Origin: M3007 sp038327555
GTDB taxonomy: Bacteria; Bacteroidota; Bacteroidia; Chitinophagales; Saprospiraceae
Length of the DNA: 11,543 nucleotides
Assembly: GCA_038327555.1 (NCBI GenBank)
Contig: JBBQLD010000106.1
Location: 1 to 11,543, forward strand
Direction: 5' to 3'
Positions within the stretch are counted from its first letter, which is position 1, and each line of letters begins with the position of its first letter. A program made the translations under genes and the position numbers. A model generated the notes under the pieces. It was not told where the DNA came from. It saw only the letters and a list, made by a program, of their open reading frames with translations, and searched no databases. Shown in pieces: positions 1 through 6,948 of the stretch.

Positions 1-303
1 TGCTTCACTATAAAAGGTTCAGTATCAACCTTTGAATTGCAGGGTTCAACCATTCAAATTTCACCCAATCCTGTTGCTTCTGGTGATTGGATCGATATCC
101 AGCTATCAGAAAAATTTTGGAGTGCAGCATTAAAACTACAGCTAACAGATAGCCAAGGCAAAAAAATATGGTCTGAAAATCAAGAAAACAGCCGAGGTAT
201 CTTGCGTTTTCAGGTGCCGGAAAATCTGCCTCCGGGCATTTTTTACTTGCAAGTTTCTTCCAAAAATGGGCAGGCAACAGGGAAAGTTTGTTTAAAAAAG
301 TGA
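1..303 (+). CDS. C-terminal end of a secreted protein with a T9SS type A sorting domain (partial)
   Basis: The reading frame is open from the first base of the window, so the gene starts upstream; only about 100 codons are visible. The visible part begins a sorting domain with the hallmark ISPNPV stretch about 20 residues in, followed by short beta strands, then a PENLPPGIFYLQVSS segment and a final lysine-containing strand ending in KVCLKK. This is the layout of the type A C-terminal domain, which directs proteins through the type IX secretion system and is normally cleaved as the protein is attached to the cell surface. The cargo lies outside the window, so its function is unknown. The frame contains an internal TTG at 37, but it is not a start because the domain begins before it. 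Confidence 0.85.
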   Translation, partial: CFTIKGSVSTFELQGSTIQISPNPVASGDWIDIQLSEKFWSAALKLQLTDSQGKKIWSENQENSRGILRFQVPENLPPGIFYLQVSSKNGQATGKVCLKK

Positions 304-361
304 CAATTATACTGTTGCAGCGTAATTTAGGAGAACTTTGGCAGGAATAACGTTTTGTTTA

Positions 362-393
362 TTAGTTCAAAACGGAGTGTTTGCCTACCTTTG
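362..393 (+). promoter_or_regulatory. Bacteroidota-type promoter for the lipoprotein gene
   Basis: TACCTTTG at 386-393 matches the Bacteroidota -7 consensus TAnnTTTG exactly. Twenty bases upstream is TTAG (362-365), a poor match to the -33 TTTG/TTG element. The predicted start of transcription is near 400, giving a leader of about 45 bases before the ATG at 445. Confidence 0.55.
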
Positions 394-444
394 CGGCGAA
401 CATTTATTAACCATTCCATCACCTTTCACAAACATTTCCAAAAC

Positions 445-879
445 ATGAGCAAAAAACTCTTTTTTCTTCCAGTCCTTATCCTAGGCGCATTCTTGGTATT
501 TACTTCTACCTCTTGCGGTGACAAGTGCGATTTCGATCAAAAAGATTTCGTAGGTTCTTATGTAGTCACTGAAGATTGCTCGGCGAGTCCAGCGGCTTCT
601 TATCCTGTAGTAATCACTGCAAATGGCGAAACAGACGTTAAAATCACCAATGTTTGGGGTTTGTTTGGCAACGCGGTGAATGCTTCAATTGATTGCGAAA
701 CCATCACCATTGCTCGTCAAGAGCCAGATAGCGACAAGTTTTTTGTTGAAGGCTCTGGTACTATCGAAAAAAGCGGTGGCAACATCACAATCAATATTAC
801 CTACACGGTTACAGACGAAACTGATGCTGCCAACATTCTGACAGACAATTGTTCTTCTACGGTTTACGCTAAGCAGTAA
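445..879 (+). CDS. Small exported lipoprotein of unknown function
   Basis: The product has 144 residues when started at the ATG at 445. The frame extends upstream to a TTG at 355, but that would put about 30 unrelated residues before an obvious signal sequence and would overlap the promoter at 386-393. The N-terminus MSKKLFFLPVLILGAF is a hydrophobic signal ending in a lipobox-like TSTSC, with the lipidated cysteine at residue 24. The mature part is acidic, Thr/Ile/Val-rich and probably a small beta-sandwich or lipocalin-like fold; phrases such as FVGSYVVTEDC and SGTIEKSGGNITINITYTV alternate like beta strands. Several further cysteines (CGDKC, EDC, DCET, DNC) could form disulfides. It resembles the many short Bacteroidota lipoproteins with a lipocalin-like barrel, but no specific family is recognised. 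It stands alone, with its own promoter and terminator. Confidence 0.8.
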   Translation: MSKKLFFLPVLILGAFLVFTSTSCGDKCDFDQKDFVGSYVVTEDCSASPAASYPVVITANGETDVKITNVWGLFGNAVNASIDCETITIARQEPDSDKFFVEGSGTIEKSGGNITINITYTVTDETDAANILTDNCSSTVYAKQ

Positions 880-900
880 GCTCTAAGTTTTTTTCTTAAG

Positions 901-935
901 AGGCTGCTCCGCAATTTGTGGAGCAGCCTTTTTTT
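901..935 (+). terminator. Rho-independent terminator of the lipoprotein gene
   Basis: The arms GGCTGCTCC (902-910) and GGAGCAGCC (920-928) pair perfectly, extended inward by G-T and C-G pairs around an AATTT loop, and are followed by seven T residues. It lies 22 bases after the stop codon. Confidence 0.9.
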
Positions 936-942
936 ATAGGAT

Positions 943-980
943 AAAAAAATGGCCGCCCGGAAACACTCCGAAGCGGCCAT
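943..980 (-). terminator. Rho-independent terminator of the minus-strand two-gene unit
   Basis: The arms ATGGCCGC (949-956) and GCGGCCAT (973-980) pair perfectly, with an inner CGGA/TCCG stem (958-961, 967-970). On the minus strand the hairpin is followed by a T-run (the A-run at 943-949). It lies about 30 bases beyond the stop of the gene ending at 1010 and faces the terminator at 901-935. Confidence 0.85.
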
Positions 981-1009
981 AAAATTAAGTCAAAGTAGTG
1001 CGGAGTGGA

Positions 1010-1450
1010 TTAGTTTCCGCCGCCGCCCATTTTCTTTTTCTTTTTATCTGTGGAAGGTGATTCACCTTCCATTTTCGCCTTCTTTTCCTCTATCTTGGTA
1101 CCGCCTTCCATCTTGTCCTTTTTTGGATCAATTTTAGCAGGAGGAGGAACTAAAGGTAGTGGATCTACTTTAGGACCTTTAGTGCCACCTTTTTTTACGC
1201 CACCTTTTCCAGGTGCAGGTGTTGGCATAGCAGCCATTTCAGCTTTCCACGTTTCAATACGTGTTGTAGATTCCGTTTGAACGCGCGTATCACATTCAGC
1301 GGTCTTTTCAGTGCGGAGCATTTCAAGTTTCGCGGTTACAGCAGAAGCAATTTCTTCTTTTTGTTGAGCGAGGGTTTTACCATCAAATGCAGTGAGGGTA
1401 AAAAAGCCAGCAACAGCTACTGCGCCAGCCAAGAGCAATTTTTTATTCAT
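1010..1450 (-). CDS. Small exported protein with helical head and Lys/Pro/Gly-rich low-complexity tail
   Basis: 146 residues from an ATG at 1450. The N-terminus MNKKLLLAGAVAVAGFFTL is a signal sequence. Residues about 28-75 are a charged, probably helical segment with one cysteine (C53, in AECDTRV) that ends in WKAEMAAM. After a TPAPGKGG hinge the rest (about 76-146) is low complexity: many lysines, glycines and prolines, two related KMEG stretches (KMEGGTKI, KMEGESPS) and a terminal KKKKK followed by GGGG. The helical segment resembles that of the neighbour at 1516-1779 (see findings). The gap to that gene is 65 bases without a recognisable promoter, so the two are probably co-transcribed, with this gene second. 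No known family is recognised. A tail this basic could bind an acidic polymer or the cell wall, but that is speculation. Confidence 0.75.
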   Translation of the reverse strand: MNKKLLLAGAVAVAGFFTLTAFDGKTLAQQKEEIASAVTAKLEMLRTEKTAECDTRVQTESTTRIETWKAEMAAMPTPAPGKGGVKKGGTKGPKVDPLPLVPPPAKIDPKKDKMEGGTKIEEKKAKMEGESPSTDKKKKKMGGGGN

Positions 1451-1515
1451 CTTAGTTGAATAATTTTCGGTGAATGATTTGTGAGTGAATGGATTTGGGA
1501 TTCGTTTTTAAAGGA

Positions 1516-1779
1516 TTACTTCTTTTTGCCAGCAGCCATTTCAGCGGCTTTTTCGGCTTCGAAATCAGCCCGGGCTTGGTCTACCACGGCAGATACCCGG
1601 GTTTCGAAGTCGGCATCGCATTTAGCGGACATCTCTTGCTCCACTGCAGCTTTGCCAGCGTCGAAGCCTTTTGTGATTTCAGCTTGTACTTGCTCTTCCG
1701 TGAGCAGCTTTTCGCCGCAAGAAGCCAGAGAAAACATCATGGCTGCGCCAGCGAGAATTCCTAAAACAGATTTTTTCAT
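1516..1779 (-). CDS. Small helical lipoprotein, probable paralogue of the next gene
   Basis: 87 residues from an ATG at 1779. The N-terminus MKKSVLGILAGAAMMFSLASC has a clear lipobox (SLASC, lipidated cysteine 21). The mature part is Ala/Glu/Lys-rich and predicted to be one or two amphipathic helices, with one further cysteine (C54 in SAKCDADF) and the end AAEMAAGKKK. The cysteine-Asp pair, the TRV and the EMAA ending recur in the gene that follows at 1450-1010. It is the first gene of the minus-strand unit, 41 bases downstream of a TACCTTTG promoter box. Size and composition recall small Lpp-like lipoproteins, but no heptad repeat typical of Lpp is convincing. Function unknown. Confidence 0.75.
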   Translation of the reverse strand: MKKSVLGILAGAAMMFSLASCGEKLLTEEQVQAEITKGFDAGKAAVEQEMSAKCDADFETRVSAVVDQARADFEAEKAAEMAAGKKK

Positions 1780-1819
1780 GTCTGAGAAAACGATTTTGAA
1801 TGGTTAAAAAATTGATGTG

Positions 1820-1827
1820 CAAAGGTA
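1820..1827 (-). promoter_or_regulatory. Bacteroidota -7 box for the small-protein unit
   Basis: Read on the minus strand this is TACCTTTG, an exact TAnnTTTG match, giving a leader of roughly 30-35 bases before the ATG at 1779. No TTG is present at the usual -33 distance; that position is occupied by the GACACTTTT repeat at 1845-1853. Confidence 0.55.
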
Positions 1828-1844
1828 GTTGTTGTTAGCGTTTC

Positions 1845-1878
1845 GACACTTTTAGAATGGACACTTTTTCAAAAAGTG
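1845..1878. repeat. Direct repeat plus perfect palindrome in the divergent intergenic region
   Basis: GACACTTTT occurs at 1845-1853 and again at 1860-1868, 15 bases apart. The second copy forms one side of a perfect palindrome CACTTTTT-C-AAAAAGTG (1862-1878). It sits between the small-protein unit and the divergent barrel gene, over the -33 region of the former, so it could be an operator. There is no direct evidence of a regulator. Confidence 0.5.
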
Positions 1879-1920
1879 CCTAATCAATAAAGTTTGGTCG
1901 CTCAAACGAATTTTTCGCCC

Positions 1921-1928
1921 TAACATTG
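1921..1928 (+). promoter_or_regulatory. Possible imperfect -7 box for the HhH barrel gene
   Basis: TAACATTG differs from TAnnTTTG at one base. A TTTG at 1893-1896 lies 24 bases upstream, slightly farther than usual. The leader would be only about 13 bases. Weak evidence. Confidence 0.25.
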
Positions 1929-1947
1929 TTTCCGAAAAACCTTACTT

Positions 1948-4011
1948 ATGACGCACGGACACAACTTTTGTACACACATTTTGAGTAAAAATATTTTCTT
2001 AAAGTTTTTGACGACCCTGCTCATCGCTTTGTTTCCACTCTTTTTAAGTGCTCAAACGGACGAAGAACTGCTCGAAAACTTTTTTCGAGACAACGAATCA
2101 GCCTCCGAATCGGACGCCCAGCAGTTTTTGGAAAATCTCGAACTCCTCCGAGACAAACCTCTCAACCTCAATTCAGTGAACCGCGAAGAGCTTCTATCCT
2201 TGCATTTGCTTAACGAAATTCAGGTAGACAACCTCTTAACTTACCGCAATCAATTTGGTCCGTTCCTGAATGAATATGAACTCCAGGCTGTGCCGGATTG
2301 GGAAATTTCAGATATCCGGCGCGTATTGCAGTTTTCACGCATCAAAACCGGGTTGGATACCAGAAACACTAATTTGCTCAAGGGGTTTATTCATGGAGAT
2401 AGTGAGATTTTCCTGCGCTGGGCTCATCCTGATCCACCCAACTACGATACCGAAAAAGCAGAGGGCAGTCCCAATGCTTGGGCGGTTCGTTACCGCCATT
2501 CTTTTGATAATCGCCTTCGTTTTGGCTTTACGGCAGAAAGTGATGCTGGTGAGGCCGTTTTTAAGGGAAGTAACAAACATGGGTTTGACTACAACAGTGC
2601 GCATATTTTTGTGCAAAACTGGAATCAGACCATTAGAGTGGTTGCTTTAGGCGATTATTCTGCACGGATGGGCCAGGGATTGTTGCTGCAAACAGGCTTT
2701 GCGCCAGGAAAATCTGCCGAAACAGTGTCTGTGGCACGAGGCGGGCGCAAATTGAATGCCTATGGAGCATTCGGGGAAACTTATTTTTTTCGAGGGGCAG
2801 CTACCACCCTGGCTTTTGGTAAACAATTGGAAATCACAGCGTTGTACTCTAATCGTCGCCGCGATGCTAATGTGCAAACAAGGGATACCGCCGATTTTGA
2901 CTCGCCTGAAATTGAGTTTTCATCACTCCTAACTTCTGGTTATCACCGGACTACCTCGGAAATTGAAGACGAAAAGGAACTTCACGAACAAGTAGGCGGG
3001 TTGGCCGCCACTTGGACTGGGCAACGGGGGCAAATCTCAGCCAATACACTTCATATTTCCTATGACAAGCCTTGGAATGCTTCACCTGCTCCTTATCGAA
3101 AATTTGTTTTTCGAGGTAAAAGCTTGACAGGAACGAGTATTGATTACAACTACCGTTGGCGAAATATCTTTCTATTTGGAGAAACCGCACGGAGCAACAA
3201 TGGCGGAATCGCGGCAGTAAATGGGCTGCTTTTTTCGGCGGATCGTCATGTTACCCTAACCGCAGTGCATCGCACTCTTGGACGTGATTATCAATCTATT
3301 TATGGCAACCCATTTGCCGAAGTTTCAGGCTCGAGCAATGAACAGGGACTTTATTTTGGGGCCGATATTCGTTGGATAAGACGTTGGCAGATAAACCTGT
3401 ATGCAGATATGTGGCGGCATCCCTGGTTGCGTTTTGGGGTAGATGCCCCTTCCAATGGTCGCGAATATTTAGCTCGGGTACTTTGGACGAAAAGCCGCAA
3501 TTTTTCTGTCTATGCCCTAGTGCAATCTGAAACCAAACAACGAAACGATGATTTGGAAAAGCCCTTTGGGCTGGTTAATGCTCAGCGGAATCGACTTCGC
3601 CTACATTCCATCTATAAAATCAGCAAACCCGTGGAGTTGCGCAGCAGAGTAGAGTGGACGACTTATCAAATTGGTCAAAACCCTTCATCCCTCGGCTTTA
3701 TTGCCTATCAGGAAGCCGTAGTTAAACCACTGGGAAGCCCAATTTCTGCATCACTTCGATACGCTGTGTTTGACACAGAGGACTATGATTCACGGGTTTA
3801 TGCTTTTGAAAATGATCTTTTTGCGGCAGTTTCAATTCCGGCATTTGCCGGACGGGGCACTCGTTGGTATCTCAACCTACACTGGCGCATAAATCGCTGG
3901 CTTAGACTGGATGCTAGAATGGAAGAAACCAATACACGCCAAGCGGTAACGGATTCGGGTGCAACTGGGAAAGAACGGATTTGGAAGTTGCAGGCTCGAA
4001 TGAAATGGTGA
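1948..4011 (+). CDS. Outer-membrane beta-barrel protein with N-terminal helix-hairpin-helix domain
   Basis: 687 residues from the ATG at 1948. A signal peptide covers about residues 1-36 (hydrophobic core LTTLLIALFPLFL, probable cleavage after LSAQ or just before). A charged linker rich in Glu/Asp follows (37-70), then a helix-hairpin-helix pair at about 72-125: PLNLNSVNREELLSL and a second half with YRNQFGPFLNEYELQAV, the ComEA/HhH pattern in which leucine, Asn-x-Asn and GxF positions are kept. Residues about 150-687 alternate polar and aromatic residues as expected for a beta-barrel, and the protein ends in the aromatic residue of RMKW, as many outer-membrane barrels do. This architecture is known in many Bacteroidota genomes as an HhH-domain protein of unknown role; DNA contact or uptake is only suggested by the HhH domain. 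A TAnnATTG sequence at 1921-1928 is one base off the promoter consensus. Confidence 0.85.
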   Translation: MTHGHNFCTHILSKNIFLKFLTTLLIALFPLFLSAQTDEELLENFFRDNESASESDAQQFLENLELLRDKPLNLNSVNREELLSLHLLNEIQVDNLLTYRNQFGPFLNEYELQAVPDWEISDIRRVLQFSRIKTGLDTRNTNLLKGFIHGDSEIFLRWAHPDPPNYDTEKAEGSPNAWAVRYRHSFDNRLRFGFTAESDAGEAVFKGSNKHGFDYNSAHIFVQNWNQTIRVVALGDYSARMGQGLLLQTGFAPGKSAETVSVARGGRKLNAYGAFGETYFFRGAATTLAFGKQLEITALYSNRRRDANVQTRDTADFDSPEIEFSSLLTSGYHRTTSEIEDEKELHEQVGGLAATWTGQRGQISANTLHISYDKPWNASPAPYRKFVFRGKSLTGTSIDYNYRWRNIFLFGETARSNNGGIAAVNGLLFSADRHVTLTAVHRTLGRDYQSIYGNPFAEVSGSSNEQGLYFGADIRWIRRWQINLYADMWRHPWLRFGVDAPSNGREYLARVLWTKSRNFSVYALVQSETKQRNDDLEKPFGLVNAQRNRLRLHSIYKISKPVELRSRVEWTTYQIGQNPSSLGFIAYQEAVVKPLGSPISASLRYAVFDTEDYDSRVYAFENDLFAAVSIPAFAGRGTRWYLNLHWRINRWLRLDARMEETNTRQAVTDSGATGKERIWKLQARMKW

Positions 4012-4019
4012 GTATTAAA

Positions 4020-4076
4020 GTGGTCAATGGGCCAAGTCTGATCAAGATAAAATCCGAGACAAACCACATTGACCGC
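4020..4076. repeat. Inverted repeat between convergent genes
   Basis: GGTCAATG (4022-4029) and CATTGACC (4067-4074) pair perfectly across a 37-base loop, in the 75-base gap between the convergent barrel and nfu genes. No T-run follows on either strand, so it is not a canonical terminator; it may still stop or stabilise both transcripts. Confidence 0.35.
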
Positions 4077-4086
4077 ATTATTCCCC

Positions 4087-4338
4087 TTAATTAACCGCTT
4101 CTACGCCTATAATTTCAGGAATCTTATTGCGAATGGCTTCTTGAATGCCAGCGCGAAGGGTCATATCAGACATAGAGCAGGATTGGCACATTCCCATCCA
4201 ACGGATTTTGACGTGCATGTCATCGGTTACCTCTACAAGCTCAACATCGCCGCCGTCCACTCGAAGGTGTGGGCGAATGGTCTCAAGCGCGGCTTCTACT
4301 CTTTCATTTAGGCTTATCCTTTCTGCTGTAGCTGTCAT
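4087..4338 (-). CDS. NifU C-terminal (Nfu) family Fe-S cluster scaffold/carrier
   Basis: 83 residues from the ATG at 4338. The frame runs on upstream to 4425, but those 29 residues are not conserved-looking and would cover the promoter box at 4356-4363, so the internal start is preferred. It is a complete stand-alone Nfu domain: an N-terminal helix (ERVEAALETIRPHLRVDGGDV) with the family signature RPxLxxDGGDVEL at about 22-34, and the cluster-binding CxxC at C51-x-x-C54 in GMCQSCSMSDMTL. Proteins of this family bind a [4Fe-4S] cluster between two subunits and hand it to target enzymes in the cytoplasm. The length fits the short single-domain Nfu proteins common in Bacteroidota. It lies alone rather than in a suf operon. 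Confidence 0.92.
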   Translation of the reverse strand: MTATAERISLNERVEAALETIRPHLRVDGGDVELVEVTDDMHVKIRWMGMCQSCSMSDMTLRAGIQEAIRNKIPEIIGVEAVN

Positions 4339-4355
4339 TTTTGCTGAATTTGTGG

Positions 4356-4363
4356 CAAAAGTA
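4356..4363 (-). promoter_or_regulatory. Bacteroidota -7 box for nfu
   Basis: The minus strand reads TACTTTTG, an exact TAnnTTTG match, 18 bases before the start codon, which predicts a very short leader of about 12 bases and supports the ATG at 4338. No good -33 TTG is seen. Confidence 0.55.
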
Positions 4364-4722
4364 TAAATATTGAACGGTTTTTTAGCAGAAAGGTTTTGAA
4401 CAGTGCTTTTTCCACTTCGATACAATCGTTACTTGCAAAAGGATCTGTTTAACTATCGGGTACCCATTGAAATCCTTGTTTTTAAAAATTGCATTCAAGG
4501 TTTTTTTCCTTTCTCCTGCTTGCCCCATTGTTTCGAAGACACTTTGTACGCCCGCGCTAATAAAGAGGCCGCCTCACAAGTTAGAAGGTTGAAGTTATTG
4601 TGAAATTTTATTTCATTTTTAACGGCAAAATCCTCGTAGGTTTTAAAAACCTACGAGGATTAGGGCTCGAACGGTTAAAAATGTTTACTTATGAGACAGC
4701 CTCTTCAGGGCACTTTAAAAAT
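4364..4722. other. Gene-free stretch
   Basis: Beyond the nfu promoter box no credible gene is seen here; the short open frames have no recognisable content or good start. The stretch is AT-rich and holds a weak CCTTG/CAAGG hairpin followed by T residues (4474-4508) and the large nested palindrome at 4614-4683. Confidence 0.6.
4614..4683. repeat. Nested palindrome: 33-bp perfect inverted repeat inside a 10-bp inverted repeat
   Basis: The inner element at 4629-4661 has 16-base arms that pair perfectly around a single A (left arm AATCCTCGTAGGTTTT, right arm its exact reverse complement). It is enclosed by CATTTTTAAC (4614-4623) and its exact reverse complement GTTAAAAATG (4674-4683). The inner arm is GC-rich at its centre, and on the minus strand the hairpin runs into a short TTTT, so it may end the transcript coming from the OmpA-family gene at 4723. 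It could also be a copy of a dispersed palindromic repeat. Confidence 0.75.
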
Positions 4723-6813
4723 TTAATGCCCGAAAAAGAAACTTTCATGTACGCTTTGCTTACCACCAGTTGAGGCAGGTTTTTTCTCCCGTTTCTCGAC
4801 CTTTTCGATCACGATGCTGGTAGGTCCTGCGGTGATTTTGAATTCGGTGCGACGGTTCACCTGGTGTTCTTCTTCGGTGCATTCCACACCATTTGTACAT
4901 TTATTTTGTAATTGTTTTTCGCCATACCCCTTCGCAATAATGCGATCAGCAGCGACCCCTTTTGCCACGATCCAAGCCACGGCACTATTGGCGCGACGCT
5001 GAGAAAGGTCCTCGTTGTAAGCGTCATTGCCCCTTGCGTCGGTGTGTGAGGAAAGCTCGATTTTCATCTCCGGGTATTTTTTCATCAAATCTACCACGCT
5101 CAGTAAATCGGGCTCAGCGTCAGGGCGAATATCTGCCTTGTCGTAATCGTACAGGATGTTATCAAGTCGGATGGGCTCATTGATGCGTAGCGTATCATAT
5201 TCTGGTTCCCGCTTTATAAGGCGCAGGGTAAGTTTTTTCTCGATGCTTGTGCTTTTCTTGACACCTAAAGTGTTGAAAACCACCGTGTCAGGCTTGAACC
5301 CTTCTGCATTGGCAATGGCCATGTAAGATTTCTCTGGCTGAAGTGTAAACGGGAATTCATTGGCTGCAAGGTTGGTTTTCTCATCCACATTTGCAGCTTT
5401 CTTTTCCGTTACATCAAGCATTGTAACAACAGCTCCTTTGAGCGGCTGGTTTTCCTTTTCCCCTTTGCGCTTTAGGCGAAAGGTCTTGGCCAGCAACTCT
5501 ACTTTGATCCGCTCTAGCTCCCAGACATAGATATCGTCGCAGCAAGTTTTGCTTTTGAGGCTGTTTGGGCCGGGGCGGTTGCTGACGACAAACCCACTCA
5601 TGCCGTCGGCTGAACGGGTGTAATGCATGTCGTCCAGACTAGTGTTAATCCCGAGTGCGAGCATTTTTGGATCACTCCAAACCGCGCCGTTCCATTGGCT
5701 TTCAAAAACATCGAAACCGCCAATTGTAGGCCTTCCGTTGCTGCTGAACCACAGTTTGCCATCTTGATAAAATGGTGAGGCCTCGTCGCCAGCTGTGTTT
5801 ACCACGCCTCCAAGGTTGACGGGTAGACCAAAATTATTTTCAGATTTTTTTGGAGCGTAATAAAGGTCATATCCGCCTTTGCCACCAGGCATATTAGCGA
5901 CGAAGAAGAGTACTTTTTCACCAAATAGTTCGCCCTCACAAGGGTGCTTGGCAATAAAATCACCATTAACACCAGTTGCCTCGTTGGCGCCGCTCCAACC
6001 GTCTGAGCCTTTTTGAGAAACAAAAATTTTGCTTTCAGCGAGATCCTGACCTTTTTCTACTAGTTGTATGCGGGTGAAATACATGGTTTTTCCATCCGGC
6101 GTAATGCTCACATTTCCTTGGTGCCAGCCTTCACGGTTGATTTGTGTGCCAAGTGGCTCGGGTTCACCGTATTCTTCACCAGATTTATTTGTGGTGTAAA
6201 CCTTTGTGAACCAATCTCCTTCCTTACCATTCAAGACAATTACTTCTTTAGAGCGCATGGAAGTGAAATATAATTCTCCCCCACTGTAAGAAGGCGAACC
6301 GTCGTAATTTGCATTGTTGGCGTCTTTGCCCATGTTTCCGACCAATAGATTGTCAGGCTGCTTGAGCTTTTTTGCAATCTCGCAGCCAGCAATTTCGCGC
6401 TTAGCGGCGGTTTTAAGTGTATCGTTGGCGCCATCTGAAATATATTGGTTGAACATGTCAACCGCATCGGCATATTTTCCGTTGAACTTCATGCTAAGCG
6501 CAAGCCAGTACTTGAGTTCAGTAAATTCTAATTTTCGGTCGCGATTAACCAATCGGCTAAATCCTTTTTCAGCTTTTTCAAAGTCCCGAAGATCGTAATT
6601 AAGTCTTGCCACTTTTACCGCAATTTGCTTGTCCGTTTTGTTTTCAGCAAGGTATTTTTCGTAAAGATCCAAGGCAGTATAAGGATTGCCATCTGCCTCA
6701 GCTTCTTTTGCAGACTTAAGATTAGCTTCAGGCGTAGCGCGATTTAGTGGCTGAGCATTTGCGCCAATTGCCGCTAAGGCAGTAAGAGTGAGGAAAAAGA
6801 GAATTTTTTTCAT
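4723..6813 (-). CDS. PorE-like TPR / PD40 propeller / OmpA-family protein
   Basis: 696 residues from an ATG at 6813, with a signal peptide ending near ANA-QP (residue 20). Domains in order: TPR-like helices about 30-150; a PD40-type beta-propeller about 155-435 with repeats such as YDGSPSYSGGELYFTSMR, SITPDGKTMYFTR and SPFYQDGKLWFSS; a carboxypeptidase-regulatory-like domain about 440-530; and an OmpA C-terminal domain about 552-660. In that domain the peptidoglycan-binding Asp and Arg correspond to D592 (SSHTDARG) and R607 (LSQRRANS), and the NRRTEF motif follows at 653-658. This architecture matches PorE of the type IX secretion machinery, which ties the outer-membrane complex to peptidoglycan. 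PorE itself is a lipoprotein, whereas no cysteine lies near this cleavage site. It follows the PorP/SprF gene by 135 bases and probably functions with it. It may be one of several paralogues. Confidence 0.85.
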   Translation of the reverse strand: MKKILFFLTLTALAAIGANAQPLNRATPEANLKSAKEAEADGNPYTALDLYEKYLAENKTDKQIAVKVARLNYDLRDFEKAEKGFSRLVNRDRKLEFTELKYWLALSMKFNGKYADAVDMFNQYISDGANDTLKTAAKREIAGCEIAKKLKQPDNLLVGNMGKDANNANYDGSPSYSGGELYFTSMRSKEVIVLNGKEGDWFTKVYTTNKSGEEYGEPEPLGTQINREGWHQGNVSITPDGKTMYFTRIQLVEKGQDLAESKIFVSQKGSDGWSGANEATGVNGDFIAKHPCEGELFGEKVLFFVANMPGGKGGYDLYYAPKKSENNFGLPVNLGGVVNTAGDEASPFYQDGKLWFSSNGRPTIGGFDVFESQWNGAVWSDPKMLALGINTSLDDMHYTRSADGMSGFVVSNRPGPNSLKSKTCCDDIYVWELERIKVELLAKTFRLKRKGEKENQPLKGAVVTMLDVTEKKAANVDEKTNLAANEFPFTLQPEKSYMAIANAEGFKPDTVVFNTLGVKKSTSIEKKLTLRLIKREPEYDTLRINEPIRLDNILYDYDKADIRPDAEPDLLSVVDLMKKYPEMKIELSSHTDARGNDAYNEDLSQRRANSAVAWIVAKGVAADRIIAKGYGEKQLQNKCTNGVECTEEEHQVNRRTEFKITAGPTSIVIEKVEKREKKPASTGGKQSVHESFFFGH

Positions 6814-6850
6814 CGTATCGTTTTTTCCGGCTAGACCAGAAGATTTTTAA

Positions 6851-6893
6851 AAATTTAAAATTGGCTTTTTGAATGGAAACAGCAGAAAGCCAA
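6851..6893 (-). terminator. Intercistronic hairpin, possible attenuator between the porP-like and ompA-like genes
   Basis: TTGGCTTT (6861-6868) and AAAGCCAA (6886-6893) pair perfectly around a 17-base loop. On the minus strand the stem is followed by TTTTAAATTTTTAAAAAT. This lies between the stop at 6949 and the start at 6813. No promoter box is visible after it, so it may reduce rather than end read-through, or protect the upstream mRNA. Confidence 0.45.
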
Positions 6894-6948
6894 GTGATTG
6901 CGCCCGGTAAATCAATGATTAAGCACAATTATTTTTGAAAAACGGTGT

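Noticed and set aside
355..444. Upstream extension of the small lipoprotein from a TTG at 355
   Set aside because: It would place 30 non-signal residues before a clear signal peptide and overlap a consensus -7 promoter box.
949..1137. Plus-strand frame of 62 codons
   Set aside because: It runs through the terminator hairpin and antisense to the end of the lysine-rich gene; its Phe/Ser/Pro content mirrors the Lys/Gly-rich reverse strand.
4474..4508. CCTTG/CAAGG hairpin followed by T residues
   Set aside because: The stem is only five pairs with a 17-base AT-rich loop, and no plus-strand gene precedes it closely enough to need a terminator.
4403..4603. Plus-strand frame of 66 codons in the gap after nfu
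   Set aside because: It starts at GTG, has no promoter box or recognisable motif, and ends before the palindrome.
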